From positions 62,001 to 126,000 of the forward strand of contig NZ_JAERQE010000009.1 of assembly GCF_016734765.1 (NCBI RefSeq): a stretch of 64,000 nucleotides of DNA. Reading direction: 5' to 3'. How positions within the stretch are numbered: the first letter of the stretch is position 1; every line of letters starts with the position of its first letter. The stretch comes from Microvirga soli. Lineage in GTDB: Bacteria; Pseudomonadota; Alphaproteobacteria; Rhizobiales; Beijerinckiaceae. A model generated the notes under the pieces. The model saw nothing but the letters and a program-made list of their open reading frames with translations, was not told the origin of the DNA and searched no databases. Position numbers and translations under genes: made by a program. Positions 35,427-43,399 of the stretch are shown here, piece by piece.

Positions 35427-36452
35427 GTGACAGTGGGCGTCGTCGTTCCGTTCGAAGACAAGCATCCCGAGAAGAATGCGAGCATCGAGAAGCTCGTGTC
35501 CCTTGTGGCCTCCGACATGGAACGGGTCAATGCGATGATCCTGTCGCGCACGGGCTCCGAGGTCACCATGATCCCCGAGGTGGCGAACCACCTCATCTCG
35601 TCCGGCGGCAAGCGCCTGCGCCCCATGCTGACGCTCGCGACCGCCGGCCTCTCCGGCTACCAGGGCGACGGGCATGTGAAGCTCGCGGCGGCCGTCGAGT
35701 TCATGCACACCGCCACCCTCCTTCACGACGATGTGGTGGATGAGAGCGACATGCGCCGGGGCAAGATCGCGGCCCGAATCAAATGGGGCAACGAGGCGAG
35801 CGTGCTGGTCGGCGATTTCCTGCTCGGCCAGGCCTTCCGCATGATGGTCGAAGTGGGCTCGCTCCGGGCGCTGGACATCCTGTCCGCCGCCGCAACCGTG
35901 ATCGCCGAGGGCGAGGTGATGCAGCTCGCCGCCGCCAAGAACACCGAAACGACGGAAGACGAGTACCTTGCCGTCATCCGCGGTAAGACGGCCGAGCTGT
36001 TTGCCGCCGCCTGTGAGGTCGGGCCGGTCATCGCCGGGCGCCCCAAGGCCGAACAGGCTGCCTGCCGCTCCTACGGCATGAACCTCGGTATCGCCTTCCA
36101 GCTCGTGGACGATGCCCTCGATTACGGCGGCAAGGCCGCGACGCTCGGCAAGAACGTCGGCGACGATTTCCGTGAGGGCAAGATCACCCTTCCCGTGGTC
36201 CTTTCCTTCCGCCGTGGGACGGACGAGGAGCGCGCCTTCTGGAAGCGCGTGCTCGAGCAGGGCGAGATCGAGGATGCGGATCTCGAACAGGCCATCGCCA
36301 TCATGCGCCGTCACCGGGCTCTCGAGGACACGGTGGAGCGCGCCCGCCATTATGGCGCCATGGCCCGCGATGCGCTGGCGCTGTTCCCGTCGAGCCCCAT
36401 GAAGCAGGCGCTACTCGACACGGTCGACTTCTGTATCGCCCGTGCTCACTGA
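35427..36452 (+). CDS. Polyprenyl diphosphate synthase (octaprenyl/solanesyl type)
   Basis: About 341 residues. First Asp-rich motif LLHDDVVDESDMRRG (DDxxD), second motif AFQLVDDALDYGG, and GGKRLRPMLTLA at the allylic site mark a trans-isoprenyl diphosphate synthase. The bulk length and LHDDVVDE form match IspB-type enzymes that make the side chain of ubiquinone. I use the GTG at 35427; a GTG at 35433 (VGVVVPFED) fits homologues equally well, and the ATG at 35361 would add an unrelated leader. Chain length (C40, C45 or C50) cannot be read. The gene is divergent from DUF2007. Confidence 0.92.
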   Translation: MTVGVVVPFEDKHPEKNASIEKLVSLVASDMERVNAMILSRTGSEVTMIPEVANHLISSGGKRLRPMLTLATAGLSGYQGDGHVKLAAAVEFMHTATLLHDDVVDESDMRRGKIAARIKWGNEASVLVGDFLLGQAFRMMVEVGSLRALDILSAAATVIAEGEVMQLAAAKNTETTEDEYLAVIRGKTAELFAAACEVGPVIAGRPKAEQAACRSYGMNLGIAFQLVDDALDYGGKAATLGKNVGDDFREGKITLPVVLSFRRGTDEERAFWKRVLEQGEIEDADLEQAIAIMRRHRALEDTVERARHYGAMARDALALFPSSPMKQALLDTVDFCIARAH

Positions 36453-36488
36453 GCATAGCAGACTTGTTCTTTTTACAGAACGAAACGG

Positions 36489-36516
36489 TTGACGAAAAAA
36501 TCAAACGGGTTAAAAA
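36489..36516 (+). promoter_or_regulatory. Candidate promoter upstream of the SAM-II riboswitch
   Basis: TTGACG at 36489-36494 and a TAAAAA box at 36511-36516 are separated by 16 bp. This would place transcription initiation near 36523, about 30 nt before the riboswitch. It is AT-rich compared with its surroundings. Weak match to the -10 consensus. Confidence 0.4.
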
Positions 36517-36550
36517 CGTTCCTGTCCTGGAGCGGCCTCCGTTGCTTCAT

Positions 36551-36606
36551 GGCCGCGGTGATTTGAGACGAGCAGCTTGCGCCGCGTGATCAAACGCTAA
36601 AGCGCC
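36551..36606 (+). ncRNA. SAM-II riboswitch
   Basis: The segment carries the conserved SAM-II parts in order. The P1 5' arm CGCGG is followed at once by TGATTTGAG. CTTGCG comes before the P1 3' arm CCGCG. Then come TGATCAAA and CGCTAAAG at the 3' end, which form the pseudoknot. SAM-II aptamers (metA motif) occur in alphaproteobacteria and turn down methionine genes when S-adenosylmethionine is high. It lies 201 nt upstream of metQ, farther than usual, and a short Met-rich ORF lies between. No terminator T-run follows, so control of translation is more likely. Confidence 0.88.
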
Positions 36607-36648
36607 ACGGGCGAAACCCGCCTCGTGGTTCACGAGGATCGACGCGTC

Positions 36649-36729
36649 ATGATGCTCATGAACCCCTTTCTCATCCGATGTCCGCAACGGCCTGCGCCGT
36701 TCTGCATGGATCGGCGCATCACGGCCTGA
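36649..36729 (+). CDS. Possible 26-codon Met-rich upstream ORF in the metQ leader
   Basis: ATG-ATG-CTC-ATG opens a 26-residue frame (MMLMNPFLIRCPQRPAPFCM, then six more) that closes with TGA at 36727-36729, 78 nt before metQ. A GAGGA sequence at 36634-36638 lies 10 nt upstream of the start. It overlaps the 3' arm of a 6-bp hairpin (CTCGTG-GTT-CACGAG, 36622-36636). Three Met codons in the first four suggest a methionine-sensing leader peptide. There is no homology evidence, so this is tentative. Confidence 0.35.
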   Translation: MMLMNPFLIRCPQRPAPFCMDRRITA

Positions 36730-36807
36730 AGTCCCAAGCCCCAGCTCGAACAACCCGTCCGGCCTCCTGTCGAAGTCGCGACGCCCTTTGCCTGAAAGAG
36801 ACCCAGC

Positions 36808-37611
36808 ATGTCCGTTTTCACCCGCCGCACCCTTTTGGCCGCCGTTGCGCTCGGCGCTTCCTTGACGGCCGCCCTGCCCGTCGTGGCCCAGCAGAAGAGC
36901 ATCAAGGTCGGCGTCATGTCGGGCGCCGAGGAAGAGGTGGCGCAGGTCGTGAAGAAAGTTGCGGCCACGAAGGGCCTGAACGTCGAGCTCGTGCCCTTCT
37001 CCGATTACGCTCTTGTCAACGAGGCGCTGGAGCGCAAGGACCTCGATGCCAACGCGTTCCAGCACAAGCCCTATCTCGACGCACAGATCGCCGCCCGCGG
37101 CTACAAGATCGAGCCCGTCGGCCTCACCTTCGTGCAGCCGATCGGCCTGTACTCGACCAAGGTGAAGTCCGTCGCCGACCTTCCCAAGGGCGCCAAGATC
37201 GGCATTCCGAACGATCCGAGCAATGGCGGCCGCGCGCTGAACCTCTTGGCCGCTCAGGGCCTCATCACGATCAAGGAAGGCAAGGGCCTGTCGCCAAGCC
37301 TCCTCGACATCGCAGAGAACCCGAAGGGTGTGAAGTTCTCGGAACTCGATGCCGCGCAATTGCCACGCGCCCTGCCCGATCTCGATGCAGCCGTGATCAA
37401 CACCGACCACGCCCTGAACGGCGGCCTCGACATCCGCAAGGATACGATCGCGGTGGAAAAGCGCGAGGGCAATCCTTACGCCAACTTCGTTGCCGCCCGT
37501 CAGGGCGACACGCGTCCGGAAATCAAGACCTTCGTGGAAGCCTACCAATCGCCCGAGGTCGCGAAATTCCTGGACGAGCGCTTCAAGGGCGCCATCATCC
37601 CGGCTTGGTAA
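36808..37611 (+). CDS. metQ: MetQ/NlpA family methionine ABC transporter substrate-binding protein
   Basis: A 267-residue protein. The leader MSVFTRRTLLAAVALGASL has a TRRTLL twin-Arg-like core and a likely cleavage after VVAQ; there is no lipobox Cys, unlike many MetQ lipoproteins. The mature chain has the NlpA pattern KVGVMSGAEEEVAQVVKK, AFQHKPYLDAQIAARGYK, and VINTDHALNGGLD. It binds methionine in the periplasm for the MetNI importer. The SAM-II riboswitch in its leader supports a methionine role. metN and metI are not adjacent: ispE follows on the other strand after a repeat. Confidence 0.93.
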   Translation: MSVFTRRTLLAAVALGASLTAALPVVAQQKSIKVGVMSGAEEEVAQVVKKVAATKGLNVELVPFSDYALVNEALERKDLDANAFQHKPYLDAQIAARGYKIEPVGLTFVQPIGLYSTKVKSVADLPKGAKIGIPNDPSNGGRALNLLAAQGLITIKEGKGLSPSLLDIAENPKGVKFSELDAAQLPRALPDLDAAVINTDHALNGGLDIRKDTIAVEKREGNPYANFVAARQGDTRPEIKTFVEAYQSPEVAKFLDERFKGAIIPAW

Positions 37612-37642
37612 GCATCCAAGCCAAACACTGATAACTTCTCCA

Positions 37643-37725
37643 CGTCATGGCCGGGCTTGTCCTGGCCATCCACGTCTTGAGCCGGGTTGAAGACCTAGGC
37701 CCCCGGAACAAGTCCGAGGATGACG
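37643..37725. repeat. Composite palindromic element, family D variant
   Basis: The left hairpin GGCCGGGCTTGTCCTGGCC is followed by ATCCACGTCTTGA. The right part reads GACCTAGGCCCCCGGAACAAGTCC and ends GATGACG. It matches the element at 18202-18293 in order and content, with decay in the right half. Located in the convergent gap between metQ and ispE. Confidence 0.7.
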
Positions 37726-37738
37726 GGGAGGAGAAGGA

Positions 37739-38611
37739 TCACCGAAGGCTCGTTGCCTTCACCCACCATTCCGGCCGTTGGCGGCGGATACCCTGTGCCG
37801 CCTCAGCGGCCGCCTCGCAATCGTCGTAGAGTCCGAACACCGTCGCGCCGGAACCCGACATGCGGGCCAAGCGGCAGCCGTCTGTCTCACGCATCAGGCC
37901 GAGCGCCACGCCGATCAGCGGTTGAACCTTGAGCGCGGGCGGCTCAAGATCGTTGCGGGTTTCCTTGAGCAGAGCGAGGAGTCCGCCCGGCGACGATTCC
38001 TCAAGAGCGGGATGTGCAGGGGCGGACAACCCCTGCCCCGGCTGCAGCCCTAGAGCCTTGAACACGGTGGGCGTTTCCACCGGCACCCGCGGGTTGACCA
38101 GCACGGCAAAGAGGCGCGGCAGGTTCAGCGCCGGTCCCAGATCCTCCCCGGCTCCCCGCATCATGCGGGCCCTCGGCTCCAGGCAGACCGGCACATCGGC
38201 TCCGGTGAGGCGGGCAGCCTCCCGCAATAAGGGATGCGACAGCGGCAAGCCGTTGAGGCGCGCCAGGAGCCGCAAGGCCGCCGCAGCATCCGAAGATCCT
38301 CCACCGATCCCGGCCGCCACTGGCAGCCGCTTCGTCAGGTGAAAGGTGCCGACCTTCAGGCCATCCACGCGCTCCGCCAGCAGGCAGGCTGCCTTCATGA
38401 CGAGGTTGCTGGCATCGCTTCCGGCGAGCGGGGCTGTCGGGCCACTGACCTTCAGGGCCAGGGTTCGGGCAGGCTCGAGTCGCAGGTCGTCGCCCGTGCC
38501 GGCGAAAGCCACGAGGCTTTCCAGGTCGTGATAGCCATCATCCCGGCGCTTGAGCACGTGAAGCGTCAGGTTAATCTTGGCAGGGGCGCGGGTGGCGAGC
38601 GGTTGAGGCAT
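37739..38611 (-). CDS. ispE: 4-diphosphocytidyl-2-C-methyl-D-erythritol kinase
   Basis: A 290-residue GHMP kinase. N-terminal [13 protein letters not shown], the phosphate loop [19 protein letters not shown] (near residue 95), and the C-terminal [16 protein letters not shown] are diagnostic. It phosphorylates CDP-methylerythritol at the 2-OH in the MEP pathway, using ATP, in the cytoplasm. Length is normal. dxs, the first enzyme of the pathway, is also in this window but not linked. The start ATG at 38611 directly precedes the conserved [13 protein letters not shown]. Confidence 0.96.
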   Translation of the reverse strand: MPQPLATRAPAKINLTLHVLKRRDDGYHDLESLVAFAGTGDDLRLEPARTLALKVSGPTAPLAGSDASNLVMKAACLLAERVDGLKVGTFHLTKRLPVAAGIGGGSSDAAAALRLLARLNGLPLSHPLLREAARLTGADVPVCLEPRARMMRGAGEDLGPALNLPRLFAVLVNPRVPVETPTVFKALGLQPGQGLSAPAHPALEESSPGGLLALLKETRNDLEPPALKVQPLIGVALGLMRETDGCRLARMSGSGATVFGLYDDCEAAAEAAQGIRRQRPEWWVKATSLR

Positions 38612-38666
38612 GGAAGCCTCATGCCCGAGAGCGGCGCGAATGGGAAGAGAGGCCCATCATGCCAGC

Positions 38667-38763
38667 TGTCATTCCGGGCTCGGCTCTATGAGCCGCCCCG
38701 GAATGACAGTGGAGAGCGCAGAGTTCAAAAACGAGAATGGCCTGGACGAGCCCGGCCATGACG
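38667..38763. repeat. Palindromic repeats (families C and D) upstream of ispE
   Basis: A 12-bp-armed hairpin TGTCATTCCGGG/CCCCGGAATGACA at 38667-38708 is followed by an AACGAGAATGGCCTGG core and a family D half ending GCCCGGCCATGAC. They lie between the stop of the TPR gene and the start of ispE, both minus-strand. Confidence 0.7.
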
Positions 38764-38788
38764 TTGTGGGTTATGATTTCAGAACGCG

Positions 38789-40594
38789 TTACCCGCCGTT
38801 CTGCTTCGGCGCCTCCGGCGGAGGCGCGGGCACGTTTTGCGCAGCAGCCGGTTGAGGCTCCTCTTCCATGCCGTTGTCGATCTTCTTGAGGATCTTCACC
38901 AGTTCCTCATGCTCCGGATCCGAGTTCTTGGCATGGTCCCACTGGAACTTCGCCTCGAGCTTGCGGCCGACCTTCCAATAGGCGTCGCCCAGGTGGTCGT
39001 TGATGGTGGAATCGCCCGGCTTCAGCTCGACGGCCTTCTCAAGCTCGCGCACGGCATCCTCATAGCGGCCCATGCGGTAATAGGCCCAGCCCAGCGAGTC
39101 GATGATCATGCCGTCGCGGGGTGCGAGTTCAACCGCCTTCGTGAGCATCTTGAAGGCTTCGTCGATATTCATGTTCTGGTCGACCCAGGAATAGGCGAGA
39201 TAGTTCATCACCTGGGCCCGGGCGGCGTTCAGGGTCTCCGGGACGAGTTCCAGGGCCTTCTTCAGGTCGGCCTCGCCCTTGTCCCATTGCTTCGAACGCT
39301 CATAGGACGAGCCGCGGTAGAAGAACAGGATCCAGTGGCCGCGCTCGGGCTGGCCGATGAGGTCGATGGCCTTGGAATAAGTTTCTGCGGCTTCTGCGAA
39401 TTTTTTACGCGAGCGCTGCACGTTGCCGAGCGCCATGACCACATCCACGTCCTCGGGATGCTCCTTCATGAGCTTGTCGAGATGCGCGATGGCATCATCG
39501 CCACGGCCCATCAGCTCGTAGTTGTGTCCGATGGAGATGTCGGCGGTCGTGCGGATCGGCGAATCCTTCGGGATCCGGGCGAAGATCGCGTTGGCGTTGT
39601 CGTATTGCTTCAGGCGCTCGTAGACGTCGCCGAGGGTGACGAGAGCCAGCGGGTGATCGGGCTTGAGATCGAGGCCAAGCCGCAGATAGATGATGGCCGT
39701 CAGCTCGTCGCCCTGGGAATTGCCCACGACACCGAGGCCGTAGAGCAGCTCCGCCGCACCGTCCTGCGCGCTGTTGACGAGCGGCATGAGGGGCTTGCCC
39801 TCTTCCAGAGTCTTCATGGCGGTGCGCACGATGGGGTGGCGCGGAGCCGCCTCGTCGAAGGCCTTATAGACCTTCAGGGCCTCGTCCTTGCGGCCGCGCT
39901 TGGCGAGGAAGCGGCCATAGGCATCGACCACCTGCAGGGTGTTGCGCTCACCCTCATAAGCCGCCTTGAAGCGCTTCTCCGCCTCGGCCGCGTTGCCGAT
40001 GACATCGGCGATGAGAGCGGCGTGGTACTCGCGGAACTGGTCGAAGGCGCGCTCATTCTTGAGCTTGTCGACGGTGGCAAGCGCCTGCTTGCCGTCCTTG
40101 GAGCCGGCGAAGGTCCAGGCGGAGAGAAGCGTTGCCGTGAGGTCCGCCTGTCGGCCGCGCATGCTCTTGGAGAGCCGGGCGCGGGCGTCGGCAAATTTCT
40201 GGGTCTTGATGGCGCGAACGCTGAGCGCAAACTGCGCGAGGTTGTTCGACCCGTCCTGCCCCGAGAGGCGCTCCGCCGCCCGGATCGCATCCGGCATGGA
40301 GCCATTGGCCAGGAAGGCCACGAAGGCACGTTCCAGAAGCTCCTGGTTGCGGGGATCCTCCTGGATGGCCTGGCGGAAGAAGAGTGTCGCAGCCTCCGTG
40401 TCCCGCGCGGAACCCGCCACGTAGGCCGAGAGGAAGTTGCCCTCAAGGCTCTGGGCCGGCTCCAAAATCTCGTCTCCAGCGGCGTTCGCCACGGCAACGG
40501 GAGAGGCCAGCATGGTGGCGGCCATCAGGATCAGGGCAGGCAAGCCCTTGCGAAACTTCAGACTTTTCAAGGTGGGCACGAAGCGCGGCTCCAA
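38789..40594 (-). CDS. Secreted tetratricopeptide-repeat protein
   Basis: A 601-residue protein. A basic start is followed by a hydrophobic signal (GLPALILMAATMLASPVAVA, residues 18-37, cleavage near ANA). Many TPR units follow, for example DLKPDHPLALVTLGDVYERL, HPEDVDVVMALGNVQRS, and YYRMGRYEDAVRELEKAVEL. The C terminus is Pro/Ala-rich (PAAAQNVPAPPPEAP). TPR arrays mediate protein contacts, and this protein is likely periplasmic or outer-membrane associated. In alphaproteobacteria similar proteins are annotated only as tetratricopeptide proteins, and I cannot name a partner. A repeat and the ETF-QO gene lie upstream. Confidence 0.9.
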   Translation of the reverse strand: MEPRFVPTLKSLKFRKGLPALILMAATMLASPVAVANAAGDEILEPAQSLEGNFLSAYVAGSARDTEAATLFFRQAIQEDPRNQELLERAFVAFLANGSMPDAIRAAERLSGQDGSNNLAQFALSVRAIKTQKFADARARLSKSMRGRQADLTATLLSAWTFAGSKDGKQALATVDKLKNERAFDQFREYHAALIADVIGNAAEAEKRFKAAYEGERNTLQVVDAYGRFLAKRGRKDEALKVYKAFDEAAPRHPIVRTAMKTLEEGKPLMPLVNSAQDGAAELLYGLGVVGNSQGDELTAIIYLRLGLDLKPDHPLALVTLGDVYERLKQYDNANAIFARIPKDSPIRTTADISIGHNYELMGRGDDAIAHLDKLMKEHPEDVDVVMALGNVQRSRKKFAEAAETYSKAIDLIGQPERGHWILFFYRGSSYERSKQWDKGEADLKKALELVPETLNAARAQVMNYLAYSWVDQNMNIDEAFKMLTKAVELAPRDGMIIDSLGWAYYRMGRYEDAVRELEKAVELKPGDSTINDHLGDAYWKVGRKLEAKFQWDHAKNSDPEHEELVKILKKIDNGMEEEPQPAAAQNVPAPPPEAPKQNGG

Positions 40595-40735
40595 TCATCG
40601 CGACATCTCATCAGAGGGAGATGTGCGCCAAATCAGGCCGGAGAATGGCGTCTCCCTCAGAGCGCCGCAAGGGGACAATTGCCGCTGGGGCGTAAAAGCC
40701 TCGTGAGAGGGCAAGATAAGGCGAAGCCAAAGGTC

Positions 40736-40833
40736 GTCATCCCGGGGCTGCGGGGCAGAACCCAGGACCGCTGGACGAGAATGGCGCCTTTTCCTGATTG
40801 CGATCCCGGATCGGCTTTGCCGTCCGGGATGAC
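40736..40833. repeat. Composite palindromic element, family B
   Basis: The left part begins GTCATCCCGGGGCTGC. The core GGACGAGAATGGCGCC follows. The right part CGATCCCGGATCGGC and GCCGTCCGGGATGAC ends the unit. Matches the B parts of 10488-10730 and 48532-48668. It lies between ETF-QO and the TPR gene. Confidence 0.75.
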
Positions 40834-40853
40834 TGCTTGAGGGTGGTCTGACC

Positions 40854-42518
40854 TCACATATTGACGTAGTTCGGCCCGCCGCCGCCCTCTGGCGTGACCC
40901 AGTTGATGTTCTGGTTCGGGTCCTTGATGTCGCAGGTTTTGCAGTGGACGCAGTTCTGAGCGTTGATCTGGTAGCGCACGCCCCCCTCGCCTTCGACCCA
41001 CTCATAGACCCCGGCCGGGCAGTAGCGCTGCGAAGGCCCACCATAGACATCGTGCTCGGAGCCCTTCTGCAGGCCCATGTCCTTCACCTTGAGATGGACC
41101 GGCTGGTCCTCCTCGTGATTGGTATTGGACAGGAACACCGAGGACAGCTTGTCGAAGGTGAGCACCCCGTCGGGCCTGTCGTACTTGATCGGCTTCACCT
41201 GGCTGAGCGGCAGCAGGCACTCGTGGTCCGGCTTGCCGTGGCTCATGGTGCCGAAGGGTGACCAGCCGAAGATCTCGGTCAGCCACATATCCAGGCCGCC
41301 GAGGGCCACGCCGGCTGTCGTGCCGTATTTCGACCAGAGCGGCTTCACGTTGCGCACGCGCTTGAGATCGTAGCCGATGGGCGAGGAGCGCCAGGACTCC
41401 TCATAAGACGCGACCTCGTCATGCGCCCGGCCCGCCTGCAGGGCCGCGAACACGTGGTCGGCGCAGAGCATGCCCGACAGGATCGCGTTGTGGCTGCCCT
41501 TGATGCGCGGCACGTTCACGAAGCCGGCCGAGTCGCCCACGAGGCAGCCGCCCGGGAACGACAGCCGCGGCACCGATTGCCAGCCGCCCTCCATGATGGC
41601 GCGGGCGCCGTAGCCGATGCGTTTTCCACCCTCGAACACGTCGCGCACCATCGGGTGGGTCTTGAAGCGCTGGAACTCGTCAAACGGCGACAGGGTCGGG
41701 TTCCTGTAGTTGAGGTGCACCACGAAGCCGACGGACACGAGATTGTCGTCGAAGTGGTAGAGCCAGGAGCCACCGCCGGAATTGTTCGGCAGCGGCCAGC
41801 CCATGGAGTGGCGCACGAGGCCCGGCCGGAAATGCTCGGGCTTGACCTGCCACAGCTCCTTGATGCCGATGCCGTATTTCTGGTGGTCCTTGCCCGCATT
41901 CAGGCCGAAGCGCTCGACCATCTGCTTGGTGAGCGAGCCGCGGGCGCCCTCGCCGAAGATCGTGTACTTGGCGCGCAACTCCATGCCGCGGGTGAAGTTG
42001 GCATTGGGCTCGCCATTGCGGCTGATGCCCATGTCGCCGGTGGCCACGCCCACGACCTTGCCGTCCTCGATCAGCACTTCCGCTGCCGGGAAGCCGGGAT
42101 AGATCTCGACGCCGAGTTCCTCCGCCTTGCGGCCGAGATAGCGGGCGACGTTGCCGAGCGAGCCGATGTAGTTGCCGTGGTTGTTCATGAGCTTGGGCAT
42201 GAACACGTTGGGCAGCGTCACGCCGCCGGCATGGCCCAGATACATGAACTCGTCGGCCGTGACCTCCGTCTTGAGCGGCCGGTCGGGATCGGAGCGCCAG
42301 TCCGGCAGGAGACCGTCGAGGCCGATGGGGTCGATCACCGCACCGGACAGGATGTGCGCGCCGACCTCGGAGCCCTTCTCCACCACGACCACGGTGATGT
42401 CCGCACCCTGCTCCATCGCCTGTTGCTTGAGCCTGATGGCGGTGGCGAGACCCGCAGGACCGGCGCCCACGACGACGACATCGAACTCCATCGATTCACG
42501 GGCGGGCAGATCGGCCAT
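40854..42518 (-). CDS. Electron transfer flavoprotein-ubiquinone oxidoreductase
   Basis: A 554-residue protein. An N-terminal FAD site VVVGAGPAGLATAIRLK is followed by GAHILSGAVIDP and other ETF-QO blocks (SLGNVARYLGRKAEELGVEI). The C-terminal 4Fe-4S domain has Cys in RYCPAGVYEW and the trio in NCVHCKTCDIKDPNQNINW. It passes electrons from reduced ETF to ubiquinone at the inner face of the cytoplasmic membrane. This fits the acyl-CoA dehydrogenase at 13557-15335 and the polyprenyl synthase. The etfAB genes are not in the window. The gene is divergent from ogt. Confidence 0.96.
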   Translation of the reverse strand: MADLPARESMEFDVVVVGAGPAGLATAIRLKQQAMEQGADITVVVVEKGSEVGAHILSGAVIDPIGLDGLLPDWRSDPDRPLKTEVTADEFMYLGHAGGVTLPNVFMPKLMNNHGNYIGSLGNVARYLGRKAEELGVEIYPGFPAAEVLIEDGKVVGVATGDMGISRNGEPNANFTRGMELRAKYTIFGEGARGSLTKQMVERFGLNAGKDHQKYGIGIKELWQVKPEHFRPGLVRHSMGWPLPNNSGGGSWLYHFDDNLVSVGFVVHLNYRNPTLSPFDEFQRFKTHPMVRDVFEGGKRIGYGARAIMEGGWQSVPRLSFPGGCLVGDSAGFVNVPRIKGSHNAILSGMLCADHVFAALQAGRAHDEVASYEESWRSSPIGYDLKRVRNVKPLWSKYGTTAGVALGGLDMWLTEIFGWSPFGTMSHGKPDHECLLPLSQVKPIKYDRPDGVLTFDKLSSVFLSNTNHEEDQPVHLKVKDMGLQKGSEHDVYGGPSQRYCPAGVYEWVEGEGGVRYQINAQNCVHCKTCDIKDPNQNINWVTPEGGGGPNYVNM

Positions 42519-42652
42519 AGGGTTTCCTCCTGGGCTGCGGCTTCAACGATTGCAGAGACATATGGTTCACATATGAACAATCTGCTCGAATTCTCAAGCC
42601 ATTCTCATCAAGACATTGTCCTAGCTTCATTGGAACAAGGCTGAAAGTTCTC

Positions 42653-42676
42653 TTTCCGCATAAGGTTATGCGGAAA
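42653..42676. promoter_or_regulatory. Perfect inverted repeat upstream of ogt
   Basis: Arms TTTCCGCATAA and TTATGCGGAAA around GG: an exact 11-bp-armed palindrome. It is 86 bp before the ogt start, in the 243-bp divergent gap with ETF-QO. A palindrome with the same outer arms and spacing, TTTCCGC-N10-GCGGAAA, is upstream of atpI at 62074-62097. It could be an operator or a very short relative of the family A repeats, which also contain GCGGAAA. Confidence 0.5.
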
Positions 42677-42761
42677 CCCGATAATCGCGTCCGCCCTACG
42701 CAGATGGGACCAGATCGACCAAGCGGTTGTTCGGGAATGCCGGGAGGTCTACAAAAGAAGC

Positions 42762-43328
42762 ATGCAGGACCATCCGGCCAACCAAGCGGCGTTCTACACG
42801 CTTTTCGAGACCGCCATCGGCCTCTGCGGGCTGGCATGGCACGAGCGTGGTGTGATCGGCTTCCAGCTTCCCGAAGACGATGTATCCAGAACCCGTGGCC
42901 GTATCGCCAAGCGCTTTCCTGGGATCGTCGAAACTCCACCCCCTCCTCACATCCAGGGTATCATCGCCGATGTGACGGCTCTGCTGCAGGGTAAAGCGCG
43001 CGATCTGTCCGCCGTGCCGCTGGACCTGGAAGGCGTGCCGGATTTCGACCGCCGCGTCTACGAAGTTGCCCGGAGCATCCCACCGGGACGCGTACTGACC
43101 TATGGTGAGGTTGCCGCCCGGCTCGGCATCAACAACGCCCGCGCCATCGGCCAATCCCTGGGGCGCAATCCCTTTGCCGTCATCGTGCCCTGCCACCGGG
43201 TCGTCGCGGCGGACGGCAAGCTGGGAGGCTTTTCGGCCAATGGCGGCGCCACGACCAAGCGCCGCCTGCTTGCCATCGAGGACGCCAGACGCGACGCGAG
43301 CCCGACCCTCTTCGACCTGATTTCGTAG
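42762..43328 (+). CDS. ogt: Methylated-DNA--[protein]-cysteine S-methyltransferase
   Basis: A 188-residue protein. The C-terminal domain has GRVLTYGEVAARLGINNARAIGQS and the acceptor Cys in VIVPCHRVVAADGKLGGF (PCHRV). It takes the methyl group from O6-methylguanine (and O4-methylthymine) onto its own cysteine. The N-terminal domain is Ogt-like in size and there is no Ada AraC-type domain. The ATG at 42762 is used; the gap upstream holds a perfect inverted repeat and the divergent ETF-QO start. Confidence 0.95.
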   Translation: MQDHPANQAAFYTLFETAIGLCGLAWHERGVIGFQLPEDDVSRTRGRIAKRFPGIVETPPPPHIQGIIADVTALLQGKARDLSAVPLDLEGVPDFDRRVYEVARSIPPGRVLTYGEVAARLGINNARAIGQSLGRNPFAVIVPCHRVVAADGKLGGFSANGGATTKRRLLAIEDARRDASPTLFDLIS

Positions 43329-43399
43329 GGACTTAAGATCCATTGGGTTCTTTACGGACCTGAGTTGTCCACAGCCCCTGGAATGCTTACATACGGTTC

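Noticed and set aside
38837-40840. Long plus-strand frame opposite the TPR gene
   Set aside because: Shadow frame of a GC-rich gene; no recognisable domain, and the minus-strand TPR protein is convincing.
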